This document shows positions 21,422-31,319 of a DNA stretch of 64,000 nt, piece after piece. Source of the DNA: Shewanella sp. HN-41 (lineage in GTDB: Bacteria; Pseudomonadota; Gammaproteobacteria; Enterobacterales; Shewanellaceae). The stretch is taken from contig NZ_AFOZ01000014.1 in the NCBI RefSeq assembly GCF_000217915.1, positions 62,001-126,000 of the forward strand, written 5' to 3'. A program made the translations under genes and the position numbers. Position 1 is the first letter of the stretch; each line of letters opens with the position of its first letter. The notes under the pieces were generated by a model. The model was not told the DNA's origin and did not search any database. It saw only the letters and a program-made list of their open reading frames with translations.

Positions 21422-22843
21422 CTAAGTCTCTGATTTATTAATGTTGCCCTCTGCGTCATCCATTAACGAGGTGCTTGGGTGCGGTGCATACTTATTGACT
21501 AAGGCAATCAAAAACAACACGGGAAACCCGATCACACTGGCGGCGACAAAAAAGTTCACATAGCCAAAAGCATCGACATAGGCGCCGGAGAAACCAGCAA
21601 TAAACTTCGGGAATAACAACATAATAGATGACAGTAGAGCATACTGGGTCGCACTGTAACCATTACTCGTTAAGCTAGATAGATAGGCAATAAATGCCGC
21701 CGTGGCTATCCCTGCGCTAAAGTTGTCGACCGAAATCGCAAAGGTTAAAAAGGGCACGTCATAGCCAATAACCGCCTGCCAAGCGAATAACAGATTAGTG
21801 ACGGCAACCAGCAAAGCGCCGAGAAAGAGAATTTTCATAGTACCAAAGCGTGCTAATAGTACACCACCAAAGGCGGCGCCGACTAAGGTCATGATCAAAC
21901 CGTAAATTTTACTGAGATAGGCAATTTCTTCCTTAGTGAATCCCATGTCGACATAGAAGACGTTCGCCATAATCCCCATCACAATATCTGAGATCCGGTA
22001 GCAGGAAATCAGCAACAGAATAAGGATTGCACTGCGACCATAGCGTTTAAAAAAATCGATAAAGGGCAACACACTGGCGGTATAAATCCATGAAATACTG
22101 GCAGCAATGGGTTTGGGGTAACTGGCGCTTAGACGTTGTTTTAACGCGAGTTCTGTCGCATCGGCGGCGCGGGTGTCAACCTTGGGCTCGCGGCTAAAGA
22201 GGGTGGTTAATATCCCTATCGACATTAACCCCGCCATCACTAAGTAGGATGTTTGCCACGCCAGTAAGTTGTATTCAGTGTTACCGGGTTCAACCCAGGC
22301 CGCTATGGTGAGTGCACCTGCGGTGGCGACTATCATGGCGCTGCGGTAGCCCACTTGATAGGCGGCGGCTAATGCGGCTTGCATGTTCTCAGGGGCGGAT
22401 TCAATCCGAAAGGCATCGATTACGATATCTTGGGTTGCCGAAGCAAAGGCAACCATCAGTGCAAAAATTGCGAGACGTTCGAGATCTTTTAAGGGATCAC
22501 TAAAGGACATACCGAGAATAGCGACAACCAATAGCAGCTGGGCAAATAACATCCAGCTGCGCCGCCGTCCTAAAAAGCGGGTGAGCAAAGGCAGCGAGAG
22601 TCGGTCGACTAAAGGCGACCAAGCCCATTTAAAGGCATAGGCTAAGGCTATCCAGCTGAAATAGCCGATAGACGTTCGATCGACACCCGCCTCGCGTAAC
22701 CAAAAGGACAAGGTTGAAAACACGAGCATTAAAGGCAGGCCTGCGGAAAAACCAAGCAATAGCAAGATCAAAACGCGCTTATGGTTGTAAACGCTTAAAG
22801 TATTGAGAGTACGTTGAATAAAACCAGATGCGGACATATGCAT
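21422..22843 (-). CDS. ampG: AmpG-type muropeptide permease (MFS)
   Basis: A 473-residue major-facilitator protein with about 12-14 helices, expected to import GlcNAc-anhydro-muropeptides from the periplasm for cell-wall recycling. Signatures: LLLLGFSAGLPLMLVFSTL in helix 1, AFKWAWSPLVDRLSLPLL after helix 2 and DIVIDAFRIE. ATG 22843 or Met3 (22837) may start; neither has a good ribosome site. In E. coli ampG is adjacent to yajG; here yajG is found about 1.2 kb upstream on the same strand, separated by two genes and a terminator. Confidence 0.93.
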   Translation of the reverse strand: MHMSASGFIQRTLNTLSVYNHKRVLILLLLGFSAGLPLMLVFSTLSFWLREAGVDRTSIGYFSWIALAYAFKWAWSPLVDRLSLPLLTRFLGRRRSWMLFAQLLLVVAILGMSFSDPLKDLERLAIFALMVAFASATQDIVIDAFRIESAPENMQAALAAAYQVGYRSAMIVATAGALTIAAWVEPGNTEYNLLAWQTSYLVMAGLMSIGILTTLFSREPKVDTRAADATELALKQRLSASYPKPIAASISWIYTASVLPFIDFFKRYGRSAILILLLISCYRISDIVMGIMANVFYVDMGFTKEEIAYLSKIYGLIMTLVGAAFGGVLLARFGTMKILFLGALLVAVTNLLFAWQAVIGYDVPFLTFAISVDNFSAGIATAAFIAYLSSLTSNGYSATQYALLSSIMLLFPKFIAGFSGAYVDAFGYVNFFVAASVIGFPVLFLIALVNKYAPHPSTSLMDDAEGNINKSET

Positions 22844-22985
22844 AAGCCGAAGAATCGAATCCGCCTAGCTTACGGGCAAGGTGCTATTGGGTTCAAGGAC
22901 TAACTTTCGACTCTCGATGGCTTTCATCTAGTCAGTGCTAATACTTCTTGGTTGAATGTGGCCTGCGCTGTGTCACTTAGCATAA

Positions 22986-23013
22986 AAAAAGACTCAGCAA
23001 GCTGAGTCTTTTT
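22986..23013. terminator. Terminator upstream of ampG
   Basis: Stem AAAAAGACTCAGC (22986-22998) and GCTGAGTCTTTTT (23001-23013), loop AA. Ends the yajG-cyclophilin-hypothetical unit that reads on the minus strand. Confidence 0.85.
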
Positions 23014-23033
23014 AGGGCAATGTGATTTGAGCA

Positions 23034-23354
23034 CTAAGGTCGAATACCGATACAACCCGCTGGCATTCGGCCCCCTAAACTGAGGAAATCACAGCAGTCA
23101 TCAATGTGTTTACGCAGATAATGATTGCCGCGGATCATCCAGTCTGGCCACTTGTTAAAACTGTGGAGCACATGCCAAAACACTTTTTCCGTTTCCGTTT
23201 GCGCTTCGCCTGTCGGGACTAGCTGTTGCCATTCCTCAAGGGTATCCCATAGATAGAGCTGGACTTCATGGAAATCGAGTTCGTCGCTCAAAAAAGCTTT
23301 TCCATACAGCGCAAGTTGGGGCGCTTTATTATCGATGAATTCTACCACCGTCAT
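23034..23354 (-). CDS. Conserved hypothetical protein, 106 residues
   Basis: A small soluble protein with no signal peptide or membrane segment. The sequence is rich in Trp, His and acidic residues (FHEVQLYLWDTLEEWQQL; KVFWHVLHSFNKWPDW) and has a vicinal cysteine pair in HIDDCCDFL. The start is ATG 23354, 5 bases after a strong GGAGG; a longer frame to 23486 overlaps the cyclophilin gene and is rejected. It follows the cyclophilin gene by 68 bases in the same direction. I do not recognise a characterised family. Confidence 0.82.
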   Translation of the reverse strand: MTVVEFIDNKAPQLALYGKAFLSDELDFHEVQLYLWDTLEEWQQLVPTGEAQTETEKVFWHVLHSFNKWPDWMIRGNHYLRKHIDDCCDFLSLGGRMPAGCIGIRP

Positions 23355-23422
23355 CGTTGCCTCCTTTCTATTGCCTCCTGAGTATAGGTGTAGAATTAGC
23401 GCTTTTGCTCGAATTTTTTGGA

Positions 23423-24007
23423 TTATTTTTTCGGGAGTAATTTTGCTGTTTTCAAGATAATGGGGGTGACTGGGACATCGGGCCAATTGAGTTTGGCATT
23501 GGTCGCCGTTTCGACCACAGCCATAGCCTCTAATACGGTTTTTCCTTCGATGATTTCGCCAAAAACAGCATAACCCCAGCGGCGCTTCGATGGGTCGAGT
23601 TTAGTGTTGTCTGCCACGTTGAAGTAAAACTGGCGAGTTGCCGAATGGGGCTCATTATCTCGAGCCATGGCAATAGTACCCATGCTGTTGGTTAAGCCAT
23701 TACCCGATTCGTTAACGATTGGCTTGCCGGCAGGTAGCTCTTCTAACTTGGTATTAAGCCCACCACCTTGCACCACAAAGTCACTGATCACGCGGTGGAA
23801 AATGGTGTTGTCGTATTCGCCTTTGACAACGTAAGTTAAAAAGTTATCTACGGTAATGGGCGCGCGGGTTCTATCTAGTTCGACCACTATCTTGCCTAAA
23901 CTGGTATCAAACTCGACTTGGGGGTAGAGAGTGTCGGGCTGAATGTCGATGGCCCAGCTGCTGTGGCTAGCGCATAGGAGAAAGAGTGCAGATATCCAAC
24001 GAAGCAT
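23423..24007 (-). CDS. Periplasmic cyclophilin-type peptidyl-prolyl isomerase
   Basis: A 194-residue cyclophilin with a signal peptide (residues 1-19, ending HSSWA), so it acts in the periplasm like PpiA. Core motifs: ITVDNFLTYV, IFHRVISDFVVQGGG, SMGTIAMAR and ATRQFYFNV; these supply the active-site Arg, Phe, Gln and Asn positions. AGGAAA precedes the ATG. It is the middle gene of a yajG-cyclophilin-hypothetical unit. Confidence 0.94.
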   Translation of the reverse strand: MLRWISALFLLCASHSSWAIDIQPDTLYPQVEFDTSLGKIVVELDRTRAPITVDNFLTYVVKGEYDNTIFHRVISDFVVQGGGLNTKLEELPAGKPIVNESGNGLTNSMGTIAMARDNEPHSATRQFYFNVADNTKLDPSKRRWGYAVFGEIIEGKTVLEAMAVVETATNAKLNWPDVPVTPIILKTAKLLPKK

Positions 24008-24040
24008 TTTGATTTCCTTATTAATTGCTAAGCATTACTG

Positions 24041-24607
24041 TTATTGCTGTAAAAACTGGTTGAGTTCAGGGTCGTTTAAAATTTCCCCGGTGAGCTGACC
24101 AAGAAGCTTATTCATATCCAGTTCTAGGGTGGCAAAATCGGGTGTTAAAGGGCCTTTTAACATGCCTTTTGCCTTGTAACGTTTAACCAGTTCTTGGGTT
24201 GAGTTTTTGGCTTGCACGGCAATCAACACACTGTGTTTTGCCTCATAGCCAAAAGTCTTTTTAGTGACATCCATTTGCAATTCTTCTAATTGAATTTGCA
24301 CTGAATTCGTCGCACTAGGATCGATTTGGTAACCCGCTTGTGTAAACCCATTACGAAATACTTCATCGAGCAATAATTTAGGCTGTTCACTCGGGCCCAC
24401 TAAGCGAGTTTTTGTCCCTTCTTCGATAAAACGTGCCACATAGTCGACATTGCGGGTATCAATGGTGTCGAGTGATATCAGAATAGGTCTGGATGTTTGT
24501 TGGCTGACATCGGGTACTTGGGGACTGAAAGCCATATGGGTTGGATTTTGGCTTGCGCAACCCACGAATAGCAGGGGGAAAGTTAAAGTCAGTAATAGCC
24601 GTTTCAT
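24041..24607 (-). CDS. yajG: YajG-family lipoprotein
   Basis: A 188-residue lipoprotein with the lipobox LFVGC (Cys17) after a short signal peptide, so it is anchored in the outer or inner membrane. The body matches YajG: ISLDTIDTRNVDYVARF and LLLDEVFRNGFTQAGY, then a domain with KKTFGYEAKHSVLIAVQA. Function unknown. First gene of a three-gene minus-strand unit; its association with ampG in the same neighbourhood is conserved in enterobacteria. Confidence 0.92.
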   Translation of the reverse strand: MKRLLLTLTFPLLFVGCASQNPTHMAFSPQVPDVSQQTSRPILISLDTIDTRNVDYVARFIEEGTKTRLVGPSEQPKLLLDEVFRNGFTQAGYQIDPSATNSVQIQLEELQMDVTKKTFGYEAKHSVLIAVQAKNSTQELVKRYKAKGMLKGPLTPDFATLELDMNKLLGQLTGEILNDPELNQFLQQ

Positions 24608-24744
24608 GGGATCTCTCGTGCAAATAAAAGTGGCTACAGCATACCAGAAATCACTTTTGATGCCACGGAGCTCTTTCTTGAGTGTTTAGGTTCAGTTGCG
24701 ATACAGCGGGGAGGAGTATTATGCAAGCTTTTATAACGACATAA

Positions 24745-25323
24745 ATGGACAGCCTAAAGATGAAAACATGTTACTTATTATTGGGGGGGCTAGCCCTAGG
24801 AATGAATATGGGTATGTTTAGCCTTAATGCCGATGCAAGTGAGTCCCCGCATATTTTGGGGGGAAGTTTAGGTTATGGTAGTCAAGAGCTTAAAGCAAAA
24901 AGTGGTGATTATGATGCGGGTGATAGTTTTACGAGCGACCTTTATTATCGCTATATGTTAAATGAACATTTTGGCATTGAAGCTGGCTATTTTGCGGGGA
25001 CGGGTGGGGTCGTTAGCGCGTTTGTCGATATCATAGGTGACATTAAAAATCTGAGCTATAAAGGTGTTCGGGGAGCCGTGTACGGCGAATATGCACTGTC
25101 GAGTGGTAACAGTCTTTACGCTAAGGTTGGTACTGCTTATAGCCAGGTGAGCTATGAAGTCGGGGATCAGGAGAGAGACTCCAATGATATGGGGTTTTAT
25201 GGTGCAACGGGATGGCAATACCGCTTTAAATCCGGTTTAGGTCTTAATTTCGAATATCAATATGTGCCGATGGACGAGTTGCAATTGCAAGGCGTCAGTT
25301 TTGGTATGAGCTATCGCTTCTAA
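24745..25323 (+). CDS. Outer-membrane beta-barrel protein (OmpA/Opa-like)
   Basis: A 190-residue eight-strand barrel protein. Signal peptide up to about residue 32 (ending LNADAS), then alternating strands such as ILGGSLGYGSQEL, LYYRYMLNEHFGIEAGYFAG and FYGATGWQYRFKSGLGLNFEY, ending in the assembly signal MSYRF. The frame can start at ATG 24745 or ATG 24760 (MKTCYLLLGG); neither has a strong ribosome site, and the second gives the cleaner signal peptide. Divergent from yajG. No specific function can be given. Confidence 0.85.
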   Translation: MDSLKMKTCYLLLGGLALGMNMGMFSLNADASESPHILGGSLGYGSQELKAKSGDYDAGDSFTSDLYYRYMLNEHFGIEAGYFAGTGGVVSAFVDIIGDIKNLSYKGVRGAVYGEYALSSGNSLYAKVGTAYSQVSYEVGDQERDSNDMGFYGATGWQYRFKSGLGLNFEYQYVPMDELQLQGVSFGMSYRF

Positions 25324-25531
25324 GATTAGCTTTAAGCGTCTTTAAAGGTGTTTTTTTAGCTTATATTTTAAGTGTGCAAAAATTAAATGGCATAACATTC
25401 TATAACAAAGTTACAACATTTTGATGTTGCACTCTTTTAATGCAAAGGGGGACAGGTTAGAGTAAAAATTCGACGTTCAATTAGAGAGCATCAATGCTCC
25501 CCAATTACTTTTGCAAGCGCAAGGCGAAGTC

Positions 25532-26563
25532 ATGTTACCCATCACCACTCAAATTGCTCCTGACAGTTTAATTAATACTAAAGGTGTCCCTCATTTCGGC
25601 CATTTCGATGGCATAGTTAAGTCCTTAGGTGTTGCCAATTTTGCCTATTTTGACACTATGGATAGACCCGCTTCAGCCTGGGCAAGACGCTTTGACTACA
25701 AACAATTCCAGTTTGTTTCCTTGGTTACGCCCCGATACGTGATTGGCGTAGCACTGGCCGATATTGCCTATCTTGGCAGTGCTTTTTGCTATATATATGA
25801 CATAAAAAACAATCGACTAACCCAACAGAACTGGCTAAAACCCTTAAGGCTTGGCTATCAGATGACCCCTTCTCCCGCCAATGGTAATAGCCGTATTGGC
25901 CGTAAAGGCGCTGGGCTCAGTTTTGAGATAGTTCAAGGAGGGTGGCGCTTGCTCCTCGACACCCAGCATATTCAAGCCGATCTTAGGTTGCTCCCTGCGC
26001 CACTCAGTTTACCTATGGCGATGTGTAGTCCAACGGGTTACAACGGCTGGACTTATACGCAGAAACACAATGGTCTAACCGTTAAAGGTAGTTTGACTGT
26101 TGAACAAGAACCACAACCACTCAATCAAGCTTTAGCCGGGTATGATTTTTCGGCGGGTTTTATGCGCCGTGATACCAGTTGGCGCTGGGCTTCGATTAGT
26201 GCCCAAATCGAGGGTGGTATCATGGGGCTTAACCTCGCCGCGGGAGTGAATGAAACCGGCGCCAATGAAAATGTCTTCTGGATCAATGGTGAGCGACATT
26301 TACTTGGGGCAGTTCACTTTGAATTTGACCGTCATGCTAGCAAAGGGGCTGAAGTGTGGCGTATCTATAGCCATGATGGGCAAGTCGAATTGCAGTTTTC
26401 AGCAAGGAACTGTCGTAGCGAAAAACGCAATTTTATCCTACTAAAGAGCAATTTCCGTCAATATATCGGCCACTTTAGCGGCACTATTATCGATAACCAA
26501 GGACGACGCCATTCGTTGAATAACGTGCTTGGCTTAACCGAAGATCATTACGCTCGTTGGTAA
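25532..26563 (+). CDS. DUF2804 family protein
   Basis: A 343-residue soluble protein of the DUF2804 family, recognised from KGVPHFGHFDGI at the N terminus, KQFQFVSLVTPRYVIGVALADI and SPTGYNGWTYTQK in the middle, and the C-terminal YIGHFSGTIIDNQGRRHSLNN. The family's fold resembles lipocalin-like or hydroxysteroid-associated proteins; its role is unknown. ATG 25532 is used with AAGG upstream; the TTG at 25511 is an alternative. It ends 26 bases before a fatty acid hydroxylase gene, which suggests lipid modification. Confidence 0.85.
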   Translation: MLPITTQIAPDSLINTKGVPHFGHFDGIVKSLGVANFAYFDTMDRPASAWARRFDYKQFQFVSLVTPRYVIGVALADIAYLGSAFCYIYDIKNNRLTQQNWLKPLRLGYQMTPSPANGNSRIGRKGAGLSFEIVQGGWRLLLDTQHIQADLRLLPAPLSLPMAMCSPTGYNGWTYTQKHNGLTVKGSLTVEQEPQPLNQALAGYDFSAGFMRRDTSWRWASISAQIEGGIMGLNLAAGVNETGANENVFWINGERHLLGAVHFEFDRHASKGAEVWRIYSHDGQVELQFSARNCRSEKRNFILLKSNFRQYIGHFSGTIIDNQGRRHSLNNVLGLTEDHYARW

Positions 26564-26589
26564 TAAATAATAAAAATAGGAAAAATCAT

Positions 26590-27459
26590 ATGGACATCGC
26601 CGCGTTAATTCAGCACCCCGAAGTGTTGTTAATAGTGTTAGCACCGATTTTTTTCGTGTGTATTTTGCTTGAATGGTATTTGGGCGATAGGCAAAAAAAA
26701 CTGCCCTTGAGTGCGGGTTATCGCGGTCCTGAAGTACTCTGTAATTTTAGCCTTGCGGCCATGCATCAAGGCGCCGATCTGCTTACCGGCTTGCTGATCG
26801 CTAAGCTATATCTTGCTGTCTTTGGTTGGAGGCTCTTTGATATTGAAATGGGGCCCCTCAGTTTTATTGGCTTAATGGTCGCGCAGGATTTTTGCTATTA
26901 CTGGTTTCACCGTGCGAGCCACAGAGTGCGTTGGATGTGGGCGGCACATGTCGTCCACCATAGCTCTGAAAATATGAATTTTAGCACTGCGTTTCGCCAG
27001 AGTTTAATGTACCCCTTTGCCGGTATGTGGGTCTTCTGGTTACCCTTGGTCATAGTTGGTTTTGATCCTAACTGGGTGGTTTTTGTGGTGTTACTCAATC
27101 TTGGCTTACAGTTTTTTGTGCATACCCAAGCCGTTAAATCACTTGGCCCTTTGGAGTGGATCTTCAACACACCATCACACCATAGGGTTCACCATGGTCG
27201 CAACCCACAATATATCGATAAAAACTATGCAGGAATTTTGATCATTTGGGACAAACTCTTCGGTACTTTTGAGCCTGAGGTTGATACTGTGATTTACGGT
27301 ATCACTAAGCCGATAAACAGCTTTAATCCTCTAAAAGTCACTTTTAGCGAATGGCGAGACATGTTCACTGAGGTGACGACGAAGGGGTTAAGCCCTAAGC
27401 AGAGGTTGCAGATCCTATTTGCTCCTCCAGTGGCGAGCAGTGCTAAGCACGACGACTAA
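26590..27459 (+). CDS. Sterol desaturase/fatty acid hydroxylase family membrane protein
   Basis: A 289-residue di-iron membrane oxygenase. The histidine clusters that bind iron are all visible: HRASH, HVVHH, and SHHRVHHGRN. Several membrane helices surround them. Such enzymes hydroxylate or desaturate lipid chains; the substrate here is unknown. The start is ATG 26590 with AGGAAAA upstream; a frame from 26557 would overlap the DUF2804 gene. Coupled to DUF2804 and probably co-transcribed. Confidence 0.9.
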   Translation: MDIAALIQHPEVLLIVLAPIFFVCILLEWYLGDRQKKLPLSAGYRGPEVLCNFSLAAMHQGADLLTGLLIAKLYLAVFGWRLFDIEMGPLSFIGLMVAQDFCYYWFHRASHRVRWMWAAHVVHHSSENMNFSTAFRQSLMYPFAGMWVFWLPLVIVGFDPNWVVFVVLLNLGLQFFVHTQAVKSLGPLEWIFNTPSHHRVHHGRNPQYIDKNYAGILIIWDKLFGTFEPEVDTVIYGITKPINSFNPLKVTFSEWRDMFTEVTTKGLSPKQRLQILFAPPVASSAKHDD

Positions 27460-27664
27460 ATTCTGCTACGGCAAAGTTCAGTTATACATAAGTTCAGCCA
27501 TCAAACGACAATCGCGCTATCAATAAATAGTCTAAATGGCTAATGGTGTAATGGTATTTGCATCGTTAGGCTATGGTTCTTTTTGTGTGAAGAACAAAAA
27601 ATGTACAGTGTCGGGCTTTGGTGGTAGTTTTTTGTATAAGTCTCTCGTTTTAGGTGATGGTCGT

Positions 27665-28309
27665 ATGGTGGATGAGCCCCATTTATCGCTAGAGGAATTA
27701 GCTTGTTTTAGGGAGTTATTTACCCCTACGCGACTTGATAGTGGATTGAGCCAAGATTCCTTTCCCCAGGAGCCTATGGTCAACCATGTGTTGACTGTAT
27801 CGACTGAGGTTCCGCAGGTGATTGCCTCCATTTTAGGTAAGGCCAAATTGACCTTATTAGCTGAAGTCGGCCCCTATAAACTCTGGTTCCCCCTGTGCAT
27901 GAAAGTGGATGATTTTGGACAACTACAACCGACATTAGGTGTGCCCGAAGTATTAGATGCATCGGGAGTAGAACGTAGCTGGCGTTTGGCTCAGGCCGAA
28001 GATGTGTGGGTATTCGACCATGATCAAGGTGAGCAATGGTCTGTGGTATCCCTATCGAGTTCGGGGATGGCTATTCGAGCTAAGTCACAGCAACAATTCG
28101 CCCAATTGCTCGGGAGTAAAGATTTGCAATTGCAGCTTCCCGATGGTGAGACTCTGCGAGTGGATATCGAGCCCATCCGCAGTGAGAAGGGGTTAGCCAT
28201 AGTGAAATTTCAAGCAGAAGCTGAAGAGCGTGAGGCGCTACGTCAGTTCCTGTTTAATCGTCACCGTAGTCAACATGCTAAACTTTATGCCAGTGTACAA
28301 GCCAAGTGA
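27665..28309 (+). CDS. PilZ-like domain protein
   Basis: A 214-residue protein whose C-terminal half (from about residue 105) has a PilZ-like pattern, with basic residues in GVERSWRLAQ and then WSVVSLSSSGMAIRA. In active PilZ domains the second motif is [D/N]xSxxG; here the first position is Ser and the RxxxR box is irregular, so c-di-GMP binding is uncertain. The start is ATG 27665, because AGGTGA lies 7 bases upstream; an upstream in-frame ATG at 27536 has no ribosome site and adds 43 unlikely residues. Single gene, upstream of mpl on the same strand. Confidence 0.7.
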   Translation: MVDEPHLSLEELACFRELFTPTRLDSGLSQDSFPQEPMVNHVLTVSTEVPQVIASILGKAKLTLLAEVGPYKLWFPLCMKVDDFGQLQPTLGVPEVLDASGVERSWRLAQAEDVWVFDHDQGEQWSVVSLSSSGMAIRAKSQQQFAQLLGSKDLQLQLPDGETLRVDIEPIRSEKGLAIVKFQAEAEEREALRQFLFNRHRSQHAKLYASVQAK

Positions 28310-28464
28310 TTCGGATCTGTTGGGGAATAATGATTGAATTGTAAAATATCCTTGCCCCCCGTAGTTCTTTTGCCATTGAGCCGCTTTTCCTCGCTCCTAA
28401 CCTGCCAATCTGTCCTGTGATGGATTAGAATAGCCCTGAATTCAAAAACATCAGAGCGAGCGGT

Positions 28465-29859
28465 ATGCACGTACATATTTTAGGAATTTGCGGAACCTTC
28501 ATGGGCGGCTTAGCACTATTAGCTAGGGCAAAAGGGCATAGAGTGACGGGCTCAGACGCTAATGTCTATCCTCCAATGAGTACACAGCTTGAAGAGCAAG
28601 GCATTGAACTTATTCAAGGTTTTGACCCAAGCCAATTGGGTGATGCGGGCCACTATCCTGACTTAATCGTCATTGGCAATGCCATGAGTCGTGGTAATCC
28701 CTGTGTCGAAGCCGTACTGAATCTTGGCATACCTTATACCTCTGGCCCGCAGTTTTTAGCCGACCATATTTTACCTGAACGTTGGGTTTTAGCGGTTTCT
28801 GGTACCCATGGTAAGACTTCTACCTCGAGTATGTTGGCATGGATTTTAGAAGATTGTGGCTATGAGCCTGGTTTTTTAATCGGTGGTGTTCCGCAAAATT
28901 TCGGGGTTTCTGCCCGCTTAGGTCAATCCGCTTTCTTTGTGGTTGAGGCAGATGAGTACGACAGTGCCTTCTTCGATAAGCGCTCCAAATTCGTGCACTA
29001 TCATCCACGTACCTTAGTCATTAATAACCTTGAGTTTGACCACGCCGATATTTTTGCCGATCTTGCCGCCATTCAAAAACAGTTTAATCACCTTATCCGC
29101 ACCGTTCCGGGTGAAGGAAAAATCCTCTGGCCAGCCGATTCTCAGGCGGTGAAACAAACTATCGATATGGGTTGCTGGAGCGAGCAGGAAACCTTCCATG
29201 GCGGTGAATCGGCAACGGGTTGGTATGGTAAAGCCCTCAGTGATGACTGCCATCAATTTGAGGTCTTTTTCGATGGAGAGTCCCAGGGGGTGCTCGAGTG
29301 GGATCTGATCGGACAGCACAATATCGAAAATGCCATTATGGCCATTGCTGCGGCTCGCCATGTGGGCGTAAAGCCGAGTGCTGCCATTGCGGCGTTGGCA
29401 AAGTTTGTCCCGCCTAAGCGTCGTCTCGAATTGTTAGGGACAGTCAATGGCGTCAGTGTGTACGATGATTTTGCCCACCACCCAACGGCAATTGCGACAA
29501 CCTTAAAGGGCATGCGCGCTAAGGTTGGCCAGAGCAAAATTACTGTGGTGTTAGAACCGCGCTCAAATACGATGAAGAGCGGAGTGCATAAAGACACTCT
29601 GGCCTATTCTATGATGCAGGCCGATGAAGCTTTTTTATATCAAGCTGATACCATCGACTGGAATATGAAAGAAGCCATGGAAGCCGCGGTGATCCCTGTC
29701 ACTGTGTTGCACCAGATTGATGATGTGGTCGCTAGAGTTGCGAGTACGGCAAAAGCGGGAGATACCATAGTGGTGATGAGCAACGGCGGGTTTGGTGGCC
29801 TACATAAAAAGCTCTTGGCTGCCCTCGAAGTGAGTCCACAATTGATGGCGCAGGTTTAA
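28465..29859 (+). CDS. mpl: UDP-MurNAc:L-alanyl-gamma-D-glutamyl-meso-DAP ligase
   Basis: Mur ligase that re-attaches recycled tripeptide to UDP-MurNAc, working downstream of AmpG import. The 464-residue protein (E. coli 457) has [20 protein letters not shown] at the N terminus, the ATP loop [31 protein letters not shown], and [15 protein letters not shown] 28465 follows GAGCGAGC. Four bases separate it from ubiX, the conserved mpl-ubiX arrangement. Confidence 0.96.
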   Translation: MHVHILGICGTFMGGLALLARAKGHRVTGSDANVYPPMSTQLEEQGIELIQGFDPSQLGDAGHYPDLIVIGNAMSRGNPCVEAVLNLGIPYTSGPQFLADHILPERWVLAVSGTHGKTSTSSMLAWILEDCGYEPGFLIGGVPQNFGVSARLGQSAFFVVEADEYDSAFFDKRSKFVHYHPRTLVINNLEFDHADIFADLAAIQKQFNHLIRTVPGEGKILWPADSQAVKQTIDMGCWSEQETFHGGESATGWYGKALSDDCHQFEVFFDGESQGVLEWDLIGQHNIENAIMAIAAARHVGVKPSAAIAALAKFVPPKRRLELLGTVNGVSVYDDFAHHPTAIATTLKGMRAKVGQSKITVVLEPRSNTMKSGVHKDTLAYSMMQADEAFLYQADTIDWNMKEAMEAAVIPVTVLHQIDDVVARVASTAKAGDTIVVMSNGGFGGLHKKLLAALEVSPQLMAQV

Positions 29860-29863
29860 TACT

Positions 29864-30523
29864 ATGGACTATGTAAAGTCCACTAAGGCCATCAGCTTAG
29901 CTTGGACAGGTGCCTCTGGCGCCCCCTATGGGTTGAAGCTACTCGAATGTTTGTTGGCCTCAGGTTATCAAGTGTTTTTGATTATCTCCAGTGCTGCTCG
30001 CGTCGTGCTTGCTACTGAGCATGGGTTGCAGCTTAGCGCCAATAGCGATAAAGCCAAAGCACAATTGCTGGAACTGCTTGCCCAAAGAAACGTTACGATA
30101 GCGGGCGAGCTGGCGGTGCTCGGTAAGGATGAATGGTTTTCACCACCAGCCTCGGGCAGTGCTGCACCTAAGCAAATGGTGATTTGCCCTTGTTCCACCG
30201 GGACGTTAGCGGCGGTTGCAACGGGAATGAGCAATAATCTGCTCGAGAGGGCGGCGGATGTCGTCATCAAAGAACGTGGGCAGCTTATTCTTGTTCCTAG
30301 GGAAACTCCCTTTAATTCCATCCACTTAGAGCATATGCTTAACCTTTCTCGCCTCGGTGTGACTATTATGCCTGCCGCGCCTGGTTTTTATCACAATCCC
30401 AAATCGGTAGAAGATCTGGTAGACTTCATGGTCGCTCGGATCTTAGATCATTTGGGCGTTGACCATGCATTAACGAGTCGCTGGGGTTACACCAAGATAA
30501 CTGACCGCGACATCGACAATTGA
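29864..30523 (+). CDS. ubiX: Flavin prenyltransferase UbiX
   Basis: Attaches a dimethylallyl group to FMN to make prenyl-FMN, the cofactor of UbiD in ubiquinone synthesis. The 219-residue protein shows the FMN-binding [14 protein letters not shown] start, [19 protein letters not shown], and [20 protein letters not shown]. It begins 4 bases after mpl with little room for its own ribosome site, so coupling is likely. Followed by hpt after 7 bases. Confidence 0.95.
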   Translation: MDYVKSTKAISLAWTGASGAPYGLKLLECLLASGYQVFLIISSAARVVLATEHGLQLSANSDKAKAQLLELLAQRNVTIAGELAVLGKDEWFSPPASGSAAPKQMVICPCSTGTLAAVATGMSNNLLERAADVVIKERGQLILVPRETPFNSIHLEHMLNLSRLGVTIMPAAPGFYHNPKSVEDLVDFMVARILDHLGVDHALTSRWGYTKITDRDIDN

Positions 30524-30530
30524 GATTAAT

Positions 30531-31058
30531 ATGAAACACACCACCGAAGTGATGATCTCTGCAGAGGAGATCAGCCAAAAATTGGATCAAATGGCCGAGC
30601 TTATTAATGCCCATTATGCCCACAGCGAACGACTGCTGATGGTGGGGCTGCTTAAGGGCTCAGTGGTCTTTATGGCGGATTTGTGTCGCCGTATTAAAGG
30701 CCATGTTGAAATCGATTTTATGTCGGTTTCCAGTTATGGCAATGCTATGACCAGTTCACGGGACGTGAAAGTGCTGAAAGATGTGCAATCGGATATCGCG
30801 GGTCGAGACGTATTGATTGTGGAAGATCTGATTGACTCGGGTAATACCTTAAGCAAAGTACGTGAAATGCTTTTGCTGCGTGAACCTAAGAGTCTAGCCC
30901 TGTGTACGCTACTCGATAAACCCGAGCGCCGTGAAGTGGATGTAAAAGTGGATTTTATCGGTTTTACCATTCCCGATGAGTTTATTGTTGGCTACGGTAT
31001 CGATTACGCCGAGCAGTATCGTAATTTGCCTTACATTGCTAAAGTGGTACCGCTCTAG
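30531..31058 (+). CDS. hpt: Hypoxanthine phosphoribosyltransferase
   Basis: Purine salvage: hypoxanthine (and guanine) plus PRPP to IMP (GMP). The 175-residue protein has the PRPP-binding motif [14 protein letters not shown], the flexible-loop region [14 protein letters not shown] and the base-binding [17 protein letters not shown]. Third gene of mpl-ubiX-hpt, closed by a hairpin terminator. Confidence 0.95.
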   Translation: MKHTTEVMISAEEISQKLDQMAELINAHYAHSERLLMVGLLKGSVVFMADLCRRIKGHVEIDFMSVSSYGNAMTSSRDVKVLKDVQSDIAGRDVLIVEDLIDSGNTLSKVREMLLLREPKSLALCTLLDKPERREVDVKVDFIGFTIPDEFIVGYGIDYAEQYRNLPYIAKVVPL

Positions 31059-31082
31059 TTAAGGCCCCATTCGGTCTTGAAC

Positions 31083-31113
31083 AAAACTCCCGCCCAGTGT
31101 GGGAGTTTTCTTT
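31083..31113 (+). terminator. Terminator after hpt
   Basis: Stem AAAACTCCC (31083-31091) and GGGAGTTTT (31101-31109) followed by CTTTT. Confidence 0.85.
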
Positions 31114-31319
31114 TATTTACCCAGCTGATGGGCTGCTGGGCTATTCAGGTTAGATAATCAAGGTTAACAGCATTAGTCAATTAAGCCTGTTTAATAAATT
31201 TTAGCGCTTACCGTTCAACTGATTAGCCCTAGCTTTCACTTTTAACCCTGTTAACGTATTGCATTTGGTTTTTTTGCCACCATCTTATAACTCTCGCTAT
31301 TGAAAGATCAGGAATTACT

